Of a stretch of 64,000 nucleotides of DNA, positions 18,306 through 28,998 are shown piece by piece. Position 1 is the first letter of the stretch. The number at the start of each line of letters is the position of its first letter. The translations under genes and the position numbers were made by a program. The notes under the pieces are model-generated. The model was not told the DNA's origin. It saw nothing but the letters and a program-made list of their open reading frames with translations, and did no database searches. The DNA lies in contig OW568878.1 of the NCBI GenBank assembly GCA_938743325.2, positions 186,001-250,000 on the forward strand, read 5' to 3'. The DNA comes from Pycnococcus provasolii (lineage: Eukaryota; Chlorophyta; Pseudoscourfieldiophyceae; Pseudoscourfieldiales; Pycnococcaceae).

Positions 18306-19487
18306 ATGCTCTTGCATTGGTTATTGGTCATGCTCGCCATCGTCCATCATGTCGGGCTTGCACGCTTCTCATTGATGGTTGCTTTGCTCCATTGCCTTTC
18401 CCATAATGGTAATGGTGGTGGTAATAACCTTGGTGGTTTCTTTCGTGGTGCGGCGGCTGCTAGGCCTGTGTCTATGCATATGCGTAGTGTTGCGGAGGCC
18501 TCTTTGGGAATCAATGAATTCACTGGAGTGCCTAAGCTGCCGTGCGACATATATGCCGCTGCTAAAACGCCGTGCGTCGCAGCGCACGCCATCACGCGCG
18601 CACTCTACGCCAACTACGGTGGGCCGCTCTACGTCTTGAAGCGCACGTCTGATGGTGCACTTCACGCAATTACGCCGGTGGCACCTGGTGGGCCCGCAAA
18701 CGCCAAGGACCACGACGACTTCTGCGCGGGAAGCTTCTGCAAGATACACCGCATCGTCGACCAGTCCGGCCGGGGCAACCACCTCGACACCGCACCCGGC
18801 GGCGGGAGCGTTCCGACCGCATCGCGCGCGGTCGACGCATCGCGCGAACCGCTCGTCGTGTACGGTGGAAGCAAGGTGTACGCGGCGTATTTCGAGGGGG
18901 GGATGGGTTACCGCAACGACAACACCTCCGGTGTGGCTGTGGGGGACGAACCAGAGTCCATGTACATGGTCACATCAGGGGACCACTTCAACGGCGGTTG
19001 CTGCTTCGACTACGGCAACGCAGAGACTGACAACCTTGACCACGGCGCGGGCACGATGGAGGCAATCTACTGGGGCAACTTGAACTGGACAGGACGGGGC
19101 GATGGTCAAGGTCCTTGGGTGATGGGTGACCTGGAGAACGGCCTATTCGCCGGCAACAACACGCCGCAGGTAAGCAACAAGCCTCTCGCTGGCCTTCGCT
19201 TTGTCGCTGCGATGGTGAAGGGCCGTTCGGGCAATCACTGGGCAATCAAAGGCGGCGACGCGACGAAAGCTGGTGCGCTGCATAAGATGTTCGACGGGCC
19301 TCGCCCACGTGGTTACGAGGTGATGAAGAAGCAGGGCGCCATCATTCTGGGCATCGGCGGCGACAACAGCAACTGGTCTGTTGGTACATTCTACGAGGGT
19401 GCGATGACAAACGAGTACGCGAGTGATGACGCGGAACAAAGCGTGTTTAAGAGCGTTGTGGATGCGAAGTACCAAAATGTCATATAA
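18306..19487 (+). CDS. GH54 alpha-L-arabinofuranosidase catalytic domain, secreted
   Basis: 393 aa from ATG 18306 (the frame is open upstream to a TTG). Residues 1-25 are a hydrophobic signal peptide (MLLHWLLVMLAIV). The body matches the GH54 catalytic domain: LPCDIYAAAKTPCVAAH, DDFCAGSFCKIHRIVDQSGRGNHL, GGCCFDYGNAETDN, MGDLENGLFAGNN near 275 (holding the presumed nucleophile Glu) and LGIGGDNSNW near 352 (the presumed acid/base Asp). Fungal and bacterial members usually carry a C-terminal arabinose-binding CBM42; here the protein stops right after the catalytic domain. It would release terminal arabinofuranose from arabinan-type wall polymers. GH54 is mainly known from fungi and bacteria, so transfer is possible. 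Confidence 0.9.
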   Translation: MLLHWLLVMLAIVHHVGLARFSLMVALLHCLSHNGNGGGNNLGGFFRGAAAARPVSMHMRSVAEASLGINEFTGVPKLPCDIYAAAKTPCVAAHAITRALYANYGGPLYVLKRTSDGALHAITPVAPGGPANAKDHDDFCAGSFCKIHRIVDQSGRGNHLDTAPGGGSVPTASRAVDASREPLVVYGGSKVYAAYFEGGMGYRNDNTSGVAVGDEPESMYMVTSGDHFNGGCCFDYGNAETDNLDHGAGTMEAIYWGNLNWTGRGDGQGPWVMGDLENGLFAGNNTPQVSNKPLAGLRFVAAMVKGRSGNHWAIKGGDATKAGALHKMFDGPRPRGYEVMKKQGAIILGIGGDNSNWSVGTFYEGAMTNEYASDDAEQSVFKSVVDAKYQNVI

Positions 19488-19617
19488 AGGTTAATTAAGG
19501 TAAGCTTGCAAGCGCCATATATCATACATACCTATATTAGTAAGCAGGAAAATCCAGATGTCAAACATGCGTTTTCTCTTGGAAAGGAGGAGAGGCCTAC
19601 GATAGGTTCCTGGAGGG

Positions 19618-19640
19618 CTAACCCTAACCCTAATCCCTAA
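19618..19640 (+). repeat. Short CCCTAA array upstream of cyclin H
   Basis: Three to four CCCTAA-type units, 118 bp before the cyclin H start; the second such array in 1.6 kb. Confidence 0.75.
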
Positions 19641-19757
19641 GGGACCCTCAGGGACCGACCCATTTGCATTTGGTTGTCCCAGGAAGGTTTGTTCAGTTTT
19701 TGGTTCCCGCCCCCCCCCTCCCCAAACTCGCCATTCTTTCTTCCTTGTGCTCTCTCC

Positions 19758-20972
19758 ATGTCGACGTCTTGGCAGTTCAGCACGCACCGCACTCGTTGGC
19801 TCTTTTCTTCCTGTGGGTTACTATCCGAGCACCGCCTCCACATCAATAGTCTCGAAATCGCCGCCATGCTCGCGTCGTACACATCTCTTCACGCACTCCC
19901 ACTACCTGCCGTTCCTGATCCTGATGATCGTGATCCTGATCGTGTATCTCCTGATGATCCTGCATCTGTCATGGTGAATCCTGTCGGTTCAGCGTCGGTT
20001 CAGGTGGCGGCGCCACATGCTGCTGCTAACCTACAACGCCCGTCTCCTCCTTCGTCGTCTTCCTTTTTCACCGCGGAAGATGCTCTGACAATCACATCCT
20101 ACTACGCGCACAAAACTGTACTCGTGTGCCAGGAACTGCAAAAAGCGTTCTACCTACCAGACCACGTCGCTTTCACCGCGGCGGCGTACTTTCGACGATT
20201 CTTCCTGAAAAACTCACTGCTGGAAATTCCGTGCCAACCTAAAGCTATCATGTTCACGTGCGTCTACCTAGCGTGCAAAGCGGAAGAAAGATACGTTGGC
20301 GCAGAGGAACTGGCGAAAATCAACGGAGAAGACCCAAAGGAAATACTCTCACTGGAACTCCACGTACTCAACGGACTCGACTTTGACCTAGTCGTGCACG
20401 GACCCGTCTGGCCGCTCAGAGGGTGGACAGAAGCACTCTGGAGGTGTCTAGGCGCGAACGCGCCTGACGAAGCGACGCAGAAAAAAGTATACGCAAACGC
20501 ATTGAAGGAGGCGCTCGACCTGTGGCTCACAGATGCCATGTTCGTTTCCCCGCCGAGCGTTATCACCCTGCTGGCGCTCCGACGCGCGTGCGAGGGTGGG
20601 GCGCTTGCAGGTAATGTGGCCAGTGACGCGCACCTGTCAAGCCACGGAGGACTTGTGACGCCGCCGCCGACGACGACGACGTCCGGTAAGAGCGACGACG
20701 GCGCGCCGATGTCCCCTGCAGCGGTGCGCTCCGCGCTCGACGCGCTTCACAAATCCTTCCCGCCTGGATCGGGCGAGTCGCCGCGCACCGCTGACGCATC
20801 TGCGGCTGATCTGAAGCGGCGCAAGTGTCGCAACCCGGCAAACGACCCGTCGACAGAGCTGTACGCGCACCTGAGGAGGCAGGAGGACGAAGAGCGTGCG
20901 GAGAAGAAGCGCGCGAAGCTGGAGAAGAAGCGCGCGAAGCAGGAGGAGGACTACGCCGTGCTCAATTTGTAA
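19758..20972 (+). CDS. CCNH: Cyclin H (CDK-activating kinase / TFIIH subunit)
   Basis: 404 aa; ATG 19758 is chosen because MSTSWQFSTHRTRWLFS aligns with the cyclin H N-terminus (WTFS). A 70-residue disordered insert follows, with a GATCCT-type repeat. The cyclin box is FTAEDALTITSYYAHK, DHVAFTAAAYFRRFFLKNSLLEI, MFTCVYLACKAEE, then LHVLNGLDFDLVVHGP. A second, weaker box follows, with TDAMFVSPPSVITLLAL. The C-terminus is Lys/Glu-rich with KKRAKLEKKRAK. Cyclin H pairs with CDK7/CDKD to phosphorylate CDKs and the RNA polymerase II tail. Confidence 0.88.
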   Translation: MSTSWQFSTHRTRWLFSSCGLLSEHRLHINSLEIAAMLASYTSLHALPLPAVPDPDDRDPDRVSPDDPASVMVNPVGSASVQVAAPHAAANLQRPSPPSSSSFFTAEDALTITSYYAHKTVLVCQELQKAFYLPDHVAFTAAAYFRRFFLKNSLLEIPCQPKAIMFTCVYLACKAEERYVGAEELAKINGEDPKEILSLELHVLNGLDFDLVVHGPVWPLRGWTEALWRCLGANAPDEATQKKVYANALKEALDLWLTDAMFVSPPSVITLLALRRACEGGALAGNVASDAHLSSHGGLVTPPPTTTTSGKSDDGAPMSPAAVRSALDALHKSFPPGSGESPRTADASAADLKRRKCRNPANDPSTELYAHLRRQEDEERAEKKRAKLEKKRAKQEEDYAVLNL

Positions 20973-21175
20973 AACTAATTCCTCTCCCGTTACCCGAAAC
21001 CAACCATCCGAACCCCGAAAAAAATATCTATGGGTGGGTAGGCGGCGGGGCGCTCCTGGCGATGACGACAAACTACCACTATGCCGCGATCCCATCGGAG
21101 TGGATGGAATCTGATTAGATTAGATCGCCCTATTCACTGCTACAGCACCAGCAATCATCATTAGTATCGCCGATC

Positions 21176-23581
21176 ATGGCGGAGGCTTTCAACTACAACG
21201 ACGTCATCTTCACGGTGCTCTTCCTCATCGCCGTGTTCGCTCTCGGCAAGGTGGCTGAATGCCTAAAAATGCCATCGATCGTGGGTGAGATTGTTGCGGG
21301 TATGTTGCTTGGTCCGTACGTCGCAAACTTGGTGCCCAACCACCTCGAGAATAACTACCAGGTGCGCTCCGTCGGCGCGCTGCAACTCTTGGGCGAGATT
21401 GGACTGATGCTTATGGTGATCGAGGCTGGCTTGGAGGTGGAATTGCCAGTCCTCAAGCAAATTGGTGTTCGAGGACTTCTCATCGGCATCGTAGGCAGCT
21501 TCTTGCCTCTTGCACTCGGATTCCTCATCGCGTACTATGGATTCAATTTCAAGTGGCAGTCTTCGATTGCCGCCGGCGCCGTGCTATCTCCAACGAGTAT
21601 GGGCATCGCCCTTGTCGTGCTCAAGCAAGGAGGCGTGCTGAACACACCAACTGGACAATTGGTCGTCGCCTCCGCCGTCATTGACGACGTCATTGCATTG
21701 GTGATTTTGAGTCTGCTCCAAGCTTTGGCGAATCCATCCGTCGTTGCATTCGTGGTGCCCATTGTCTCCGCGCTCGCCTTCACGATCGCTGTGGGAGCTT
21801 TCGCGGTGTGGGTGATGCCTGTCTTTCTTACGCGCGTCTTTCTCAGATACATGCCATCGCGCTATGTCGAAGATGGACTCATTGGCATGATTCTCCTCTT
21901 CGCTGTGGGCTTGTCGGCAGCGCTGCACTACGGGAAAGCGTCCTACCTATTTGGCGCCTTTTTGGCTGGTTTGTGCTTTTGCACCGCACACTCGGTTGAT
22001 CTTGTCTGGCAACGTCAAGTCAAGCGCATCCTCAAATGGCTCCTTCGCATCTTCTTCGCGTGCACCGTCGGATTCTCAATACCAGCAAACGAATTCACGA
22101 ATCCCAGGGTTGTGACACTGGGCCTCGCCTTCTTCACCGCCATCATAGGCAAGCTCGCCATGGGACTGTTTGCTTATCCACTCACCATCCACTCGTTCCT
22201 GGTGGTTGGATTCGCCATGTCAGCATGGGGCGAGTTTGCATTCATTGTGGCATCATCCGCACACGCCATGCTACTGTTGGACGATGATCTATACAGTGCA
22301 TTGCTTTTTGCCGTACTGCTTAGCGTGATTATTGGGCCGTACGCACTTCGCTTGACGCTTCTCATGAAAGCTCGCCAAAGGAAGCGAGAGCTGCAGTTCG
22401 CCAAGGATGCTATGGAGCGATCTCTGAAGCGATCCAGTTTGGACGCGGAAGGCAAATTCCCTGCGACAGATCGCGGACGACCGTTGCCACCGCCAACAAC
22501 TCACGGGCTCCGTCGCAAGTCGATCGTCTTTATTGACGCGACAGATGAGGAAGGCGTGACGCGGTCTGTGACAAAGCGTCGCTCGGAGCGCGTCTTGGCT
22601 AAGGGAGATGACACGAGCGGCGAGCCACCAGGCGCAATTTTCTACAAGCTTGACGTTCGTACGAAGCTCGCGTGGGGTTTGATGAGTCGACTGCTGCGCG
22701 TCATTTCGGACTTGGGACTTGAGGTGGTCGAGTTCAGAGCCGACACGAATCACGATGGCATTGAAGCTTTGTATGAAGCTTTCCTGAAAGATACCGTGCT
22801 TCGGGACACCGATCCGCACACGCCAGAAGCGGAAGGTTTGATCGATCGACTTCACGCTCTGCGCGAACGAATGCTCGAGACGATACGCCTCTCCGACCCC
22901 GACGCGGTGGATGCGCACGCACAACATTTGATTCCACACACGTCTCCTCCTCCAAGATCAATAGCGGATGAAGAGGAGGAGAGAGATGAATTGGACGGGC
23001 AGCGGTCCAAAATGGGTGATGAAGAAGAAGAGTACGTGACCCTTGAGAGTACAGACGATGCGGTGGCGGTCGTCGTACATTCCAAGGCTCCCGTTGAGCC
23101 AGCGGGGGCAGCGGCACGTCGCCGATCGACGTCGTCATCAGGAGGCACCGGCGGCGGCGGCGGCGGCGGTGGTCACGTTCTAATCCTTGACGGGCGTGTC
23201 GATTACTCACGATTGCACGGCCTTCACCTCGTTCGCTGGCTTCCTGGTGTGGACACGGAGCAGTGGTTGGAATTTGCTCATGATGATACGTTGGCGCACG
23301 ACATCGTGATGCAGCACATCGGCCACGGCGTATTGGCAACCTTGCACCACCACGCACAACATGGCGCAGCAAAGCACAAGGTTGATGCTCAAATTTACCA
23401 GACTTTGTTGAATGAGGATCGCATGCATGCGGCTGAGAAACTTCGCAACGACCCGCACGGATTACGTTCGTTGTCGCTGATTAATGTGTCTCGCCTTGAC
23501 CGACGTGACGACGGCGGAGCAGGTGATGATGAAGCATCGAACGAACCACAACCGCCACCAGAACCACAACCACAACATTAG
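21176..23581 (+). CDS. CPA2-family monovalent cation:proton antiporter (Kef/NhaS-like) with long C-terminal extension
   Basis: 801 aa. Residues 5-410 are a 12-13 helix Na+(K+)/H+ exchanger domain. Features are MPSIVGEIVAGMLLGP in the first re-entrant half, AAGAVLSPTSMGIALVVLK, and ASAVIDDVIALVILSLL with the Asp-Asp pair expected at the ion site. The 390-residue cytosolic extension lacks a recognisable TrkA-N/RCK domain. It contains an alternating hydrophobic segment, about residues 488-545 (IFYKLDVRTKLAWGLMSRLL, DLGLEVVEFRADT), reminiscent of an ACT domain, and a Gly run near 660. The ion, direction and membrane cannot be settled from sequence. It ends 63 bp from the convergent KRR1 gene. Confidence 0.88.
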   Translation: MAEAFNYNDVIFTVLFLIAVFALGKVAECLKMPSIVGEIVAGMLLGPYVANLVPNHLENNYQVRSVGALQLLGEIGLMLMVIEAGLEVELPVLKQIGVRGLLIGIVGSFLPLALGFLIAYYGFNFKWQSSIAAGAVLSPTSMGIALVVLKQGGVLNTPTGQLVVASAVIDDVIALVILSLLQALANPSVVAFVVPIVSALAFTIAVGAFAVWVMPVFLTRVFLRYMPSRYVEDGLIGMILLFAVGLSAALHYGKASYLFGAFLAGLCFCTAHSVDLVWQRQVKRILKWLLRIFFACTVGFSIPANEFTNPRVVTLGLAFFTAIIGKLAMGLFAYPLTIHSFLVVGFAMSAWGEFAFIVASSAHAMLLLDDDLYSALLFAVLLSVIIGPYALRLTLLMKARQRKRELQFAKDAMERSLKRSSLDAEGKFPATDRGRPLPPPTTHGLRRKSIVFIDATDEEGVTRSVTKRRSERVLAKGDDTSGEPPGAIFYKLDVRTKLAWGLMSRLLRVISDLGLEVVEFRADTNHDGIEALYEAFLKDTVLRDTDPHTPEAEGLIDRLHALRERMLETIRLSDPDAVDAHAQHLIPHTSPPPRSIADEEEERDELDGQRSKMGDEEEEYVTLESTDDAVAVVVHSKAPVEPAGAAARRRSTSSSGGTGGGGGGGGHVLILDGRVDYSRLHGLHLVRWLPGVDTEQWLEFAHDDTLAHDIVMQHIGHGVLATLHHHAQHGAAKHKVDAQIYQTLLNEDRMHAAEKLRNDPHGLRSLSLINVSRLDRRDDGGAGDDEASNEPQPPPEPQPQH

Positions 23582-23589
23582 TTATAGAG

Positions 23590-23605
23590 GGTTAGGGTTA
23601 GGGTA
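23590..23605 (+). repeat. Short TTAGGG array between convergent genes
   Basis: Two and a half TTAGGG units in the 63-bp gap between the stops of the antiporter and KRR1, probably in 3' untranslated sequence. Confidence 0.6.
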
Positions 23606-23644
23606 GAAGTAGTAGCAGTAATGGAAATTGTTTTGTGGGGTATA

Positions 23645-25069
<1,425 letters not shown>

Positions 25070-25296
25070 TCAGACAAAAGAATGGATTCGGGGTTGGATT
25101 GGGGGTTGGTTGGTTTCCGAATGGGGAGGTATTCGGGGAGGTGATTGGGGGTTGGGATTGGTCCGGGGAATTTCCATGAAGTGGTTCCCCCTGAAGGTGA
25201 GGTGTTCCCTTCCCGCCCCCAAAGAAATCATCTTTCGAATCATCTTTCGGATTATTAGTTCCAAAACGATATTGGGCTGCTCCCTCGAACAATACT

Positions 25297-25956
25297 ATGG
25301 CGCCTCCTCCTCCTGCTGCTGCAAATAATAATACTAGTAATACTAGTAATGAAGAAGTGTTTGAGGAGATACATGTGTTTTCTTCAATAGTTTTAGCCGA
25401 CGCGCTCTTTCAACGACTGGCGTTTGAAATGGGTTTTTCAGGAGCGGGGAACCTCAGTGGCAGTGGCAGTGGCAGTGGGGGCAGTGGGAGTGATAAGGAC
25501 GTTTCACATCATCTTGGGGCACAACAGTGCGGACAACGCTTGGAGCCAAGCGACGCGACGCTCGCCGCAATCGCGTACGCGTTCCCAGACGCGACGGAAA
25601 AAGGGATCGACATCGCACAAAAAGGACAAGTCGCCGCCCTTGTCGCTCAACAGTCGAAACGACGCGTCTACCAAGTCGCGTCGTCCGGAAGGGCGGGCAG
25701 CTTTGGCGGCGCGGCGGCGACGGCGACGACACCTGCAGGGGCGGGCAGCGCGGCGAACGCGCACCCAGGGGCGCACACGTGCCTGCCGCGCGAACTATGC
25801 ACGTGCTACAAATTCACATGGGACGTCGCATTCCGAAACGAGGCGGCGATGTGCAAACACCAACTCGCAGTACGCGCCGCTGAGGCGATGCGCACCGTAA
25901 GGAACGTCACCACCATACAAGACGAAGACATGGCGGCAATTCTCGGCGCGCTGTAG
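25297..25956 (+). CDS. ZSWIM7/SWS1-like SWIM zinc-finger protein (Shu complex)
   Basis: 219 aa. The N-terminal half is partly low complexity (Asn-rich, Gly/Ser-rich). The key part is near the C-terminus: RRVYQVASSGR, then CTCYKFTWDVAFRNEAAMCKHQ, a CxC-x(n)-CxH SWIM finger, then LAVRAAEAM and a helical end (ITIQDEDMAAIL-like). This is the arrangement of SWS1/ZSWIM7, which works with RAD51 paralogue-like partners in homologous recombination. Length and finger position fit the family. Divergent from KRR1. Confidence 0.78.
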   Translation: MAPPPPAAANNNTSNTSNEEVFEEIHVFSSIVLADALFQRLAFEMGFSGAGNLSGSGSGSGGSGSDKDVSHHLGAQQCGQRLEPSDATLAAIAYAFPDATEKGIDIAQKGQVAALVAQQSKRRVYQVASSGRAGSFGGAAATATTPAGAGSAANAHPGAHTCLPRELCTCYKFTWDVAFRNEAAMCKHQLAVRAAEAMRTVRNVTTIQDEDMAAILGAL

Positions 25957-26247
25957 TGAAATGTACTTGAAATGTATATGAAAAAGTATAAATATTTTTT
26001 TTTTCATTTTTTTTTCTCAAAAATAGAACGAACGCTGCACGCAACCAAAAAGTACATGCGCAGATCTCAAGGTTTTTTTCTTCTTCTCAAAGTCCATCCC
26101 ACGTGCACATCCGTCACACAACACACCACCATTTCACCTCCACGTTATCCCCGCCGTCGTCATATGACGTTCCCCTCCTTTGCAACATACACGATCCTTT
26201 GGCGGTTGTGCTTCTATTGCACATCTCATGCAAACTCGCTCATAGGC

Positions 26248-28602
26248 CTACTCGCATTTAATGGCACGGTAGATGTGGCGAACAAACAGCAGGCTCGACC
26301 GGAACCCAACCGTGCCGAGCATCAGGAAGAAGCCGTAGCACACCATCAGCATGTAACCAAAGAAGAAGCTCGTCTGCATGAAGCCGCTCATATCGCTGCG
26401 CGCGAAGTAGTAGTAGAAGCAGTACCCGTAGACGAAGAGCGCGGTGCTGCCTCCGCACATGATGCTTCGCCACCACCACCGGTGGTCCTCCACCGCAAGC
26501 TGGAAGTACGTCAGCGCGATGGTGATGAAGCTCGTCACGATAATGAGGATGAGGAACACGATGAACAGGATCGAGTAGATCGTGTACACCTTGTGTCCCC
26601 ACACGGACGCGAAGATGTAGTACAGCTCGATGTAGATCGCGCTGAAGGGAAGGAAGCCAGCCATGCACATCTGAGGCAATGCCGCGCGGTACCACGGCAG
26701 CTGCGGAACCTCACGAGGGTACTTGGTCGTGCGGCATGGCGCGGCGAACTCGGATGTGCTGTTCTTGCCAGCAACACCGCCGAGGATCGTCAGCGGGAGC
26801 GTGACGAGCGCCCAGATCAGGATGATGATGACGATCGTTCCAAACGGCAGCGCGGCCGTGGAGCGGTAGACGATCGCGACGGTGTTAAGGAAGCAGAACA
26901 TGAGGAAGAAGGGGCCGCAGTACAAGACGCACGTGAGGAGGATGTTGCGCACCCACGCCTCACCGCCCAGCTGGCGGTAGTAGCACGCGCTCTGGTATCC
27001 GGCAATGCCCGCGGTCAGCGCGTACAGGACGATGATCGCCGTGTACAGCGCTCCTCGGTTGTACGGGTAGAAGACCCCGATGCACGCGAGGATGAAGACG
27101 CAGATGGACAGCGTGAAGAGCTGCGTTCCCGTGCCGACGAACGAGCAGAAGAGGCTCTTCATCGGCGGGAAGCGGAACACGTCGCCGTGGATGTACTTCC
27201 AGCCCGTCTCCTCCTGCTCGTCCATAGCCTCATCCTCACGCGTGTACTTCACAAAGTCATTCTTCAGCACGCGCATCAGAATGGTTGCGAGGAAACCGGT
27301 GAGAAGCAGCACGGTAACGCAGCTGTTGATGATGGAGAACCAGTGGATCTCGAGGTGCTGCGGCAGGAACGAGTAGCGGCTGTACTTCTCCATGCGGCGC
27401 TCGAACGGGATGCTCGTCTGCTTCCACTTGACGGAGTACGTGAACTCAACCTTAACGGACACATCCTCGGTGATGTCCACCGTCTGCGTCGGGTCGGTGC
27501 TGACGTTGATCTCGATCACGCGGTCATCGTTGTACGCGATGTCGAAGTGTACGTGCGTGAAGAGGTAGTAGCGCAGCTCGGTGTGTCCAGGGCGCAGGAT
27601 CTTCTCCATCTTTCCGATGAAGCCCCAGATGGGAAGGTCGTCGTAGTACATTTGGAAGTAGTAGTCATCCGCAACAGCCTTGCGGAACGACTTGAGGTCC
27701 TCCTGTTCGAGCATCTTGCTGCACAGCTTCTCGTTGTCACGATCGACGCGGAAGCTGACGTCGTACGGCGTCGTGACGAGTCGGTTCGCGTCCAGCACCT
27801 CGCCAAGGTTCTCCGGCTTGTGCTCCTGTCCACCTTCCGGCGGGCAGAACGGCAGGTCGTAGTACTGGTACGTCTCCGACGGGTTGTGGAACGGACCAAC
27901 TGCATACACATACAAAGTGTGTGTGTGTGTGTGTGTGTGAGTGTGAGTGTGAGTGAATAGGTCAGTCGAACGTGTTGTGGCAGTTGAAACGACGCGGCCG
28001 ATCGCCGATCTGCCAGATCGTTAAGTCGCGTGTGTCTGATGAAGTTTCACCAGCACCCATAATCCCCAAAACAGGGTAAAAGCAGGGCCGGTCGTCGAGC
28101 ATGGGCACATGCAAAAGCACGACGTGCAAGGAGCACCGCAACCGTTGCGTGCCGCGAGAGGTTCCGAGTTGGACCGAGCAACTAACACACAAACGCATAT
28201 ACACGAAGAGAGCGAGCGAGCGAGCGAGCCTACTACAACCCCCTCCTCCTTATCCCACCACCACCACCACAGACACACACAGACTAGCAAACACAACACG
28301 CAGTGAAGCTTACTACTCTACACACCTTTGTTAGCGTACAGCGGCACGGCCTCGTGCACCTTGTAGCTGTGGTCCGCCTCACCGAGGAGCACGCGTCCCT
28401 CCCGAAGAGGCGCACTTACCTCCGAGCCTCTTGAGGTCCAGGTGGGGTACACCGACGAGAGAGCACCGGAGAGCGCGCGGGAGAGCGCCAGAGAGCCCGA
28501 GTCCGGCCGAATCGCATACACGCTTATTAAGGAGGACGCCCATAGGAGGACGCCCATGCAAACGCTGGCACGAGCCAACATCGCGGGCAGACGCGGCGCC
28601 AT
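26248..28602 (-). CDS. Transmembrane 9 superfamily (nonaspanin/TMN) protein, two exons
   Basis: Exon 1 (28602-28326) and exon 2 (27899-26248) join to 642 aa. Donor G|GTGTGT and acceptor ATGCAG|TT restore ANKVGPFHNPSETYQYYDLP, a hallmark of the family. Exon 1 supplies a signal peptide (MGVLLWASSLISVYA) and SYKVHEAVPLYANK. Exon 2 gives the luminal domain, then nine helices, and ends FVRHIYRAIKCE, with the KxE Golgi-retention motif. About 45 residues between signal peptide and ADHSYK look unlike the family, so a small extra intron may remain; GGTAAGTG at 28420-28413 is a candidate donor. TM9SF proteins act in Golgi/endosome sorting of membrane proteins. Confidence 0.9.
27900..28325 (-). other. 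Intron of the TM9SF gene
   Basis: 426-bp GT-AG intron holding a GT microsatellite (27916-27955) near its 3' end and CA-rich sequence near 28250-28300. No gene inside. Confidence 0.8.
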
Positions 28603-28998
28603 TGATACGTATGCGACAGACGGAGCGACGACGAGCTCCCAGTGGGATCGGGAAGCAGGGTTCCGGCTGCACAGGAGAGGGGGAGCTCAGAGAGAGAGGG
28701 AAACCAAGGCCTTAAGGGAAGGGGGGCCTGGGGGGCTCCACGTTAATGCATCGTCCTAGGAGGGGTCCCCGGGCAAATTTAGTCTATTCGACCACATCGC
28801 CAGCCTCCACCTCATTTTCCTAATAAGGTTTTCAACCACAACGAAGGATCCCCTCTACGAGCTGTAGGTTGGTACTGGTCATGCGTGACTACCAACCATG
28901 TAGTACCGGTATATTGCACGCTGAAACAAAAATTAGCGAGATTGATGTAAATTGGGTTTTAATTATCAAGTTGTTTTGCCCCTGTTACAAATAGTGTA
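28603..28998. other. Intergenic, no gene seen
   Basis: About 400 bp between the TM9SF start and the stop of the next minus-strand gene. It should carry the TM9SF promoter. It contains G-rich blocks near 28680-28775 and then A/T-richer sequence. Confidence 0.5.

Noticed and set aside
25972-27960. 662-codon open frame on the plus strand, longer than many real genes
   Set aside because: It is antisense to the TM9SF gene, whose family match is clear; the frame is open only because of its codon bias.
28367-28419. 53-bp intron in TM9SF exon 1 using GTAAGT and the CCACAG acceptor
   Set aside because: Removing it shifts the frame and destroys the conserved SYKVHEAVPLYANK.
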